From assembly GCA_040401695.1 (NCBI GenBank), contig JBBANY010000075.1, forward strand, positions 1 through 11,104: a stretch of DNA of 11,104 nt. The letters are read 5' to 3'. This DNA is from F1-20-MAGs119 sp040401695. GTDB lineage: Bacteria; Actinomycetota; Acidimicrobiia; Acidimicrobiales; Ilumatobacteraceae. Numbering within the stretch: the stretch's first letter is position 1; each line of letters begins with the position of its first letter. A program made the position numbers and the translations under genes. The notes beneath the pieces were generated by a model that was not told where the DNA came from, did no database searches, and saw nothing but the letters and a program-made list of their open reading frames with translations. Shown here in pieces: positions 6,963 to 11,104 of the stretch.

Positions 6963-8180
6963 TCACGCTATCGACCGACGAAGTTCCTTCGCGAGCGAAC
7001 CCCGTTGCTCGACCGTGACCGCACCGAGACCCAGCCATTCGGCCATGAGTCTCAGTTCGACGCCGGCAGCCGATGCGATGTCACCCGCTTCCCCCCTGCA
7101 ACATTGCTCGATGTAACTCGCTTGCACGCGCAACAGCGATGCCTGACGGTCGGCCTTCAGATCGAAGCGTCCGACCAACCGGCCGTCGAATAGGAACGGC
7201 AATACGTAGTAGCCAAACTTGCGTTTCGGAGCCGGTGTGTAGATCTCGATGCGATAGTCGAAATCAAAGAGTCGTGCGATGCGCGGACGGCACCACACCA
7301 GAGAGTCGAAAGGTGACAGCAACGCAGTTGCTCGCATGACGGCATGCGATGCTCGCGGCACTTTTGCTTCCGCCGCCACGAAAGCAGGCTTCTCCCAACC
7401 ATCGACATTTATCTGCACGGCGTCGCCCGAGTCGACGAGTTCACGCAACCGCGGCGTGACTACGACCGCTTTGAGATGGAAATAGTCAGCGATGTCGCTC
7501 GCAGTTCCCACACCGAGATGCGAGATCGCACGGCGAACCAATTCGCGCTGCGCATCCCCAGTCGAAACCTTTGCCTTAAGGTGTTCGGACGGAATCATCC
7601 GCTCCGGAAGGTCGTAGACGCGAGCGAAGTCATTGTCGCGACGACGTGCAGTGAGTTCGCCGGTCCAGAAGAGGTATTCGAGTGCGATCTTCGCATCATC
7701 CCAATCCCACCACGGTCCCTTCGGTCCGACACGCGTCGAAACATCGCCAGCAACAACGGGGCCATTGTTCGAGACATGCGCAAGAATGCGGCGCACGAAG
7801 GCACGGTTCGTTCTCGCAAACTCTGCAACCCCGCCCCACATCGCACCCTTGCGCGCTGCTTCCATCTTCCACCTGAACAATGGGTACGCCTCGACGGGGA
7901 TGTGTGATGCAGCGTGGCCCCAGTATTCGAACAGGCGCTTGCCGGCGTGCGCAGCCGGAATCAGATCACGCCGGTGATTGCCGAGGCGTGCGAACAACGG
8001 AAGTTCCTGGCTGCGGACGAGAACGTTGACCGAATCGATCTGGATGAGGCCGATTCGACCGAACACCTGGTCGAGATGTCGTTGCGTGGCTGCGACGCCA
8101 CGTGTTCTCGTGCCGAATCCTTGCGCAACGAGCGCAAGTCGGCGTGCCTCGCCGATGGTGAGTGCGTCGGGCACGCCCAC
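6963..8180 (-). CDS. ycaQ: YcaQ-like DNA glycosylase (HTH_42, interstrand cross-link repair family)
   Basis: This is a 405-residue member of the YcaQ/AlkX and AlkZ family of winged-helix DNA glycosylases. They remove bulky alkylated bases, including interstrand cross-links, through an N-glycosidic cut. Family landmarks are IQIDSVNVLVRSQELPLFARLG (residues 46-67) with the Gln-x-Asp catalytic region, LFEYWGHAASHIP, the winged-helix stretch around 215-265, LLSPFDSLVWCRPR (287-300), and GYYVLPFLFDGRLVGRFDLKADR near the C-terminus. Length fits the family. The start is GTG 8180, with GTG 8174 as an alternative. It lies 9 nt downstream of the cyclophilin stop, with no TANNNT or Shine-Dalgarno, so it is probably read from the cyclophilin promoter. 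The symbol marks family resemblance; the repair substrate has not been shown here. Confidence 0.9.
   Translation of the reverse strand: MGVPDALTIGEARRLALVAQGFGTRTRGVAATQRHLDQVFGRIGLIQIDSVNVLVRSQELPLFARLGNHRRDLIPAAHAGKRLFEYWGHAASHIPVEAYPLFRWKMEAARKGAMWGGVAEFARTNRAFVRRILAHVSNNGPVVAGDVSTRVGPKGPWWDWDDAKIALEYLFWTGELTARRRDNDFARVYDLPERMIPSEHLKAKVSTGDAQRELVRRAISHLGVGTASDIADYFHLKAVVVTPRLRELVDSGDAVQINVDGWEKPAFVAAEAKVPRASHAVMRATALLSPFDSLVWCRPRIARLFDFDYRIEIYTPAPKRKFGYYVLPFLFDGRLVGRFDLKADRQASLLRVQASYIEQCCRGEAGDIASAAGVELRLMAEWLGLGAVTVEQRGSLAKELRRSIA
6965..6970 (-). promoter_or_regulatory. Internal -10 hexamer TAGCGT before the C26 hydrolase gene
   Basis: TAGCGT on the minus strand overlaps the last codons of the glycosylase gene and is followed by 7 nt and the ATG at 6957. 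This is the same TAGCGT + 7 nt layout as the cyclophilin promoter. It could give the hydrolase its own leaderless transcript within the cluster. GAGGG lies only 2 nt before the ATG, too close for a normal ribosome site. Confidence 0.45.
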
Positions 8181-8189
8181 CGCACGCGA

Positions 8190-8747
8190 TCAGTCGGCGA
8201 CGGTGATGGTGACCGAGTTGATGACGACGTCGGTCTTCGGTCGGTCACCCGCGGCTGTCGGCACGCTCTGCATCGCCTCAACGACCTCGAGGCCCTTCAC
8301 GACCTGACCAAAGAGTGAGTATGCGGGGGGCAAACGACAGCCGTCGGGGCCGGAGATGATGAAGAACTGCGAACCGTTGGTGTTCGGGCCCGCATTGGCC
8401 ATCGCGAACGAACCGATCTTGTATTCGCCGGCCTTAGGCAATTCGTCGTCGAAGCGGTATCCCGGGCCACCGCGACCCGTTCCCGTGGGGTCGCCACCCT
8501 GGCACACGAAACCATTGATGATGCGGTGGAAGATGATGCCGTCGAAGTAGTGGTTCAGCGCGAGGAACACGAAGCTGTTGACGGTCTTCGGCGCCTTGAT
8601 CGGGTCGAGTGCGATCACCATCGAACCCATCGATGTCTCCATCGTCGCGGTGTAGCGCTTGGCCGGGTCGATTCCCATTTCGGGGTACTCGGAGAACTGC
8701 TGCTGCTTGGGTGCGGATCCGTCGAAGGGCGGGAAAGGAGTGGGCAT
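8190..8747 (-). CDS. Cyclophilin-type peptidyl-prolyl cis-trans isomerase
   Basis: This is a 185-residue cyclophilin that would speed cis-trans isomerisation of X-Pro bonds in folding proteins. The active-site arginine lies in FHRIINGF (R75, F80) and is followed by VCQGGDPTGTGRGGPGYRF (Q83). The second hallmark FAMANAGPNTNGSQFFI is at 114-130. The tryptophan and histidine of human CypA (W121, H126) are replaced by the LPPAYSLFGQV stretch, as in many actinobacterial forms, which usually lowers cyclosporin sensitivity. The first 30 residues are a Pro/Gln-rich extension without a signal peptide, so it is probably cytoplasmic. ATG 8747 lies 7 nt after TAGCGT, giving a leaderless start. It heads a three-gene minus-strand cluster and is divergent from the 58-residue DksA-like gene. 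Confidence 0.95.
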   Translation of the reverse strand: MPTPFPPFDGSAPKQQQFSEYPEMGIDPAKRYTATMETSMGSMVIALDPIKAPKTVNSFVFLALNHYFDGIIFHRIINGFVCQGGDPTGTGRGGPGYRFDDELPKAGEYKIGSFAMANAGPNTNGSQFFIISGPDGCRLPPAYSLFGQVVKGLEVVEAMQSVPTAAGDRPKTDVVINSVTITVAD

Positions 8748-8754
8748 GCGCGAG

Positions 8755-8760
8755 ACGCTA
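8755..8760 (-). promoter_or_regulatory. -10 hexamer TAGCGT, leaderless promoter of the cyclophilin gene
   Basis: TAGCGT is followed by 7 nt and the ATG at 8747. It lies 6 bp from the oppositely directed TATGCT of the small gene, so the two promoters overlap and each -35 region would extend into the other gene's first codons. Confidence 0.55.
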
Positions 8761-8766
8761 TCTGCC

Positions 8767-8772
8767 TATGCT
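8767..8772 (+). promoter_or_regulatory. -10 hexamer TATGCT, leaderless promoter of the 58-residue gene
   Basis: TATGCT is followed by 6 nt and a GTG at 8779. There is no Shine-Dalgarno before the GTG. This placement is the main reason for choosing GTG 8779 over in-frame codons further upstream, which overlap the cyclophilin gene. Confidence 0.55.
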
Positions 8773-8778
8773 GTCCAC

Positions 8779-8955
8779 GTGACCAATCCCGAGTCAGCGG
8801 TGCCGAACCTCGACGAGATCGAACAAGATCTTGCTGACGTGGAAACCGCGCTCGCGCGACTCGAAGCGGGCACGTACTGGACCGACGAGGTGACGGGCCA
8901 GCCGATTCCCGACGAGGTTCTCGCACAGCGCCCAACGGCGCGCCGCGCCAACTGA
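8779..8955 (+). CDS. 58-residue DksA/TraR-like small protein lacking zinc-binding cysteines
   Basis: This is a 58-residue acidic protein. Residues 10-30 form a likely amphipathic helix (NLDEIEQDLADVETALARLE), followed by AGTYWTDEVTGQPIPDE (30-46) and a short tail ending PTARRAN. It lines up with the C-terminal part of DksA/TraR proteins: coiled-coil end, GTYGxCxxCGxPI zinc knuckle, then RL-x(3-4)-P-x-AR-x-C. The two knuckle cysteines are D36 and T39 here, and the chain ends about where the second cysteine pair would start, so no zinc can be bound in the usual way. The role is unknown; regulation of RNA polymerase is only a guess from ancestry. The open frame reaches back to 8659, but GTG 8779 follows a -10 by 6 nt and avoids overlapping the cyclophilin gene. 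Its stop is 7 nt from the convergent Bax-inhibitor gene. Confidence 0.72.
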   Translation: MTNPESAVPNLDEIEQDLADVETALARLEAGTYWTDEVTGQPIPDEVLAQRPTARRAN

Positions 8956-8962
8956 GTGCTGA

Positions 8963-9802
8963 TCAGTTGCGTTCGCGCAGATTGGCGAACAGGCGCAACA
9001 GCTCGAGGTACAGCCACACGAGGGTGACGAGAATGCCGAGTCCGGCGTACCACTCCATGTGCTTGGGAAGGCCGTTGCGCTCGCCCTGTTCGATGAAGTC
9101 GAAGTCGAGGGCGAGATTGAGCGCCGCAAGGCCGGCTGCGAACAGGCTGATACCGATGCCGAGCAGGCTGCCGTTCGAGAGGAACGACACCTCGGCGCCG
9201 AACAGACGGAACAGCAACGCGATGCCGTAGAACACCATCAGACCAAGCGTTGCCCCGACGACGGTGCGGCGGAACTTGTCGTTCACGCGGATGATGCCAC
9301 TGCGGTAGAGCACCAGCATCACGACGAACACGCCGGCAGTTGCGCCGACGGCCTGCAGCACGATGCCGTCGTATTCGATGTTGTAGGCGTGTGAGATCGC
9401 ACCGATGGCCGCACCCTCGGCGAGTGCGTAGACCGGGGCCAGGAACCGCGCGAGGTTCGGTTTGAACATCGCGACGATCGCGCAGACGAACGCAACGAGC
9501 ACCGCGGCAATGACCCATCCAGGGAAGACGACTTGACCCGGCGCGGGTTCACTGACCGTCGACCAGCCGAAAACTGCCGCTCCGAGAAGCAGCGCCATCA
9601 GCACGAGAGTCGCGCTGACCGCACCGCTCGCCGTCATGCGGGCGGTGCCGGCCCACGGGCTGACGGGGCCGTCCGTGACGGGCGGGGCCCACGTTCCGGC
9701 CGTGTTTCCCGCCTTGCCGGCATCGGCTTCCGATGCCGCCCAACCCGTGCCTTTCGGGGCGTTTTTTTCGAGGACCTTGTCGTTCAGGAGGGGGTTTGAC
9801 AT
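8963..9802 (-). CDS. Bax inhibitor-1/YccA family membrane protein (COG4760 type)
   Basis: This is a 279-residue membrane protein. The first 50 residues are polar and Gly/Ala/Pro-rich. About seven hydrophobic segments follow from residue 58, including LVLMALLLGAAVFGW, WVIAAVLVAFVCAIVAMF and VGATAGVFVVMLVLY. The stretch ALAEGAAIGAISHAYN and the polar C-terminal end are typical of the bacterial YccA/Bax-inhibitor group. Eukaryotic relatives and BsYetJ act as pH-sensitive calcium leak channels; the role of this subgroup is not established. ATG 9802 is preceded by TACTTT and 6 nt, a leaderless start. It is divergent from the sigma factor gene. Confidence 0.92.
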   Translation of the reverse strand: MSNPLLNDKVLEKNAPKGTGWAASEADAGKAGNTAGTWAPPVTDGPVSPWAGTARMTASGAVSATLVLMALLLGAAVFGWSTVSEPAPGQVVFPGWVIAAVLVAFVCAIVAMFKPNLARFLAPVYALAEGAAIGAISHAYNIEYDGIVLQAVGATAGVFVVMLVLYRSGIIRVNDKFRRTVVGATLGLMVFYGIALLFRLFGAEVSFLSNGSLLGIGISLFAAGLAALNLALDFDFIEQGERNGLPKHMEWYAGLGILVTLVWLYLELLRLFANLRERN

Positions 9803-9808
9803 ACCCAG

Positions 9809-9814
9809 AAAGTA
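9809..9814 (-). promoter_or_regulatory. -10 hexamer TACTTT, leaderless promoter of the Bax-inhibitor gene
   Basis: TACTTT on the minus strand is followed by 6 nt and the ATG at 9802. An AT-rich patch (9826-9840) upstream could provide a weak -35 or UP-like contact. No Shine-Dalgarno precedes 9802. Confidence 0.5.
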
Positions 9815-9851
9815 GCGAATCCGAAAGCAAAAATAAATGCTCTTGCGCCGG

Positions 9852-9879
9852 TTGTGGCCGAGGGGTGCGTCGGTATCGT
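9852..9879 (+). promoter_or_regulatory. Candidate promoter TTGTGG-16-TATCGT of the sigma factor gene
   Basis: A -35-like TTGTGG (9852-9857) and a -10 TATCGT (9874-9879) are 16 nt apart. The -10 is identical to that of the DUF885 gene. Transcription would start at about 9886-9889, at or just before the second ATG (9889), making the mRNA leaderless or nearly so. This argues against the first ATG at 9880, which directly follows the hexamer. Confidence 0.5.
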
Positions 9880-9888
9880 ATGCCGCGT

Positions 9889-10827
<939 letters not shown>

Positions 10828-10833
10828 TTCTTG

Positions 10834-10850
10834 CGCGTCACTTCGACGCG
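10834..10850 (+). terminator. Weak hairpin after the sigma factor gene
   Basis: CGCGTC (10834-10839) pairs with GACGCG (10845-10850) across a 5-nt loop, starting 7 nt after the sigma stop. There is no T-run on either strand, so it would be a poor intrinsic terminator. It also overlaps the 3' end of the convergent membrane protein gene and could be chance in GC-rich DNA. Confidence 0.25.
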
Positions 10851-11104
10851 ATTGAATCCGGTTTTCCCAACAACCGCGCCAATGCGCGTGCACCCGTCCC
10901 AACCGCCAACCCCGCAACCAGCGGTACCGCGAGACGCGGAACGACGGAGTCGCCGAGTCCGGGAACGAACCTGTTCGTGACGATCTCGCGCTCAAGGACA
11001 ACGGCCACCAACAAAGCAACGGCCGCCGACGTGACGAGCGCATCGACGATCTCGCCACGATTCCGAACGACCGCCGTTGCGATGGAGATGAGCACCGCAA
11101 GCGC
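10838..11104 (-). CDS. Small hydrophobic membrane protein, unrecognised, 5' end beyond the window
   Basis: The frame is open from the right edge to a TGA at 10838-10840, giving at least 88 residues. I do not recognise the family. There are three hydrophobic stretches: LAVLISIATAVV at the window edge, LVTSAAVALLVAVVLE in the middle, and LAVPLVAGLAVGTGARALARLL near the C-terminus, followed by a short polar tail (GKPDSIASK). GTG 11095 is the first possible start inside the window, but the frame continues to the edge with hydrophobic residues, so the true start is probably outside. It is convergent with the sigma gene, 10 nt away. No link to sigma control (such as an anti-sigma motif) is visible. 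Confidence 0.6.
   Translation of the reverse strand, partial: ALAVLISIATAVVRNRGEIVDALVTSAAVALLVAVVLEREIVTNRFVPGLGDSVVPRLAVPLVAGLAVGTGARALARLLGKPDSIASK

Noticed and set aside
6277..7116. Plus-strand open frame (279 codons) opposite the C26 hydrolase gene
   Set aside because: No motif is seen, it overlaps two convincing minus-strand genes, and it has no start signal.
6211..8747. Polyamine (Puu) pathway or defence island around the C26 hydrolase and YcaQ-like glycosylase
   Set aside because: No other polyamine genes, nuclease, methylase, toxin or mobile element is present. Cyclophilin, glycosylase and amidohydrolase look like an ordinary chromosomal cluster.
9880..9888. ATG 9880 as the sigma factor start
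   Set aside because: It directly touches the TATCGT hexamer and so would lie upstream of the expected transcription start. ATG 9889 is more likely, though the three-codon longer form cannot be excluded.

Overview
This is an ordinary-looking stretch of high-GC bacterial chromosome. It carries eleven well-supported genes, one partial gene at each edge supported to different degrees (an acyl-CoA synthetase at the left, an unrecognised membrane protein at the right), and one small protein. Gene content and style point to an actinobacterium, and the best guess is a member of the Acidimicrobiia (Ilumatobacter-like). The reasons are G/C-rich third positions, GTG/TTG starts, an RpoD-like sigma factor without region 1.1, a COG4760-type Bax-inhibitor protein, and many start codons that sit 6-7 nt after a TANNNT -10 hexamer, the layout of leaderless mRNAs. 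The lineage is an inference from protein style, not a search result. I see no tRNA, rRNA, CRISPR array, insertion sequence, phage gene or attachment site.

Layout, left to right. A 5' fragment of an AMP-forming acyl-CoA synthetase (minus) faces away from a DUF885 zinc-metalloprotease-like gene (plus). The DUF885 gene runs tail-to-tail into an exported or membrane-anchored YkuD-type L,D-transpeptidase (minus) with a Thr/Pro-rich spacer. Upstream of that is a two-gene minus-strand operon: an AI-2E family membrane permease followed, with a 4-nt overlap, by a metallo-beta-lactamase-fold hydrolase. Divergent to it, from a perfectly symmetrical shared -10 element, is a DUF2236 (MpaB/latex-clearing-like) oxygenase gene. 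The oxygenase gene overlaps the end of a minus-strand cluster read as cyclophilin peptidyl-prolyl isomerase, then YcaQ-type DNA glycosylase, then class-I glutamine-amidotransferase-like hydrolase. Divergent from the cyclophilin gene is a 58-residue protein that looks like a DksA/TraR zinc finger that has lost all its cysteines. Next come a Bax inhibitor-1/YccA-family membrane protein (minus), a group-2 sigma-70 factor (plus), and a membrane protein gene (minus) that runs off the right edge.

The genes do not form one pathway. What stands out is the promoter architecture. All four divergent gene pairs are packed into 22-86 nt. Most non-operonic genes appear leaderless. All four convergent pairs abut, overlap or lie within 10 nt. 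The two items most worth a second look are the symmetrical bidirectional promoter at 5298-5307, with a four-codon leaderless leader ORF coupled to the oxygenase start, and the cysteine-free DksA-like small protein at 8779-8955. I found no evidence of a new defence or mobile system.
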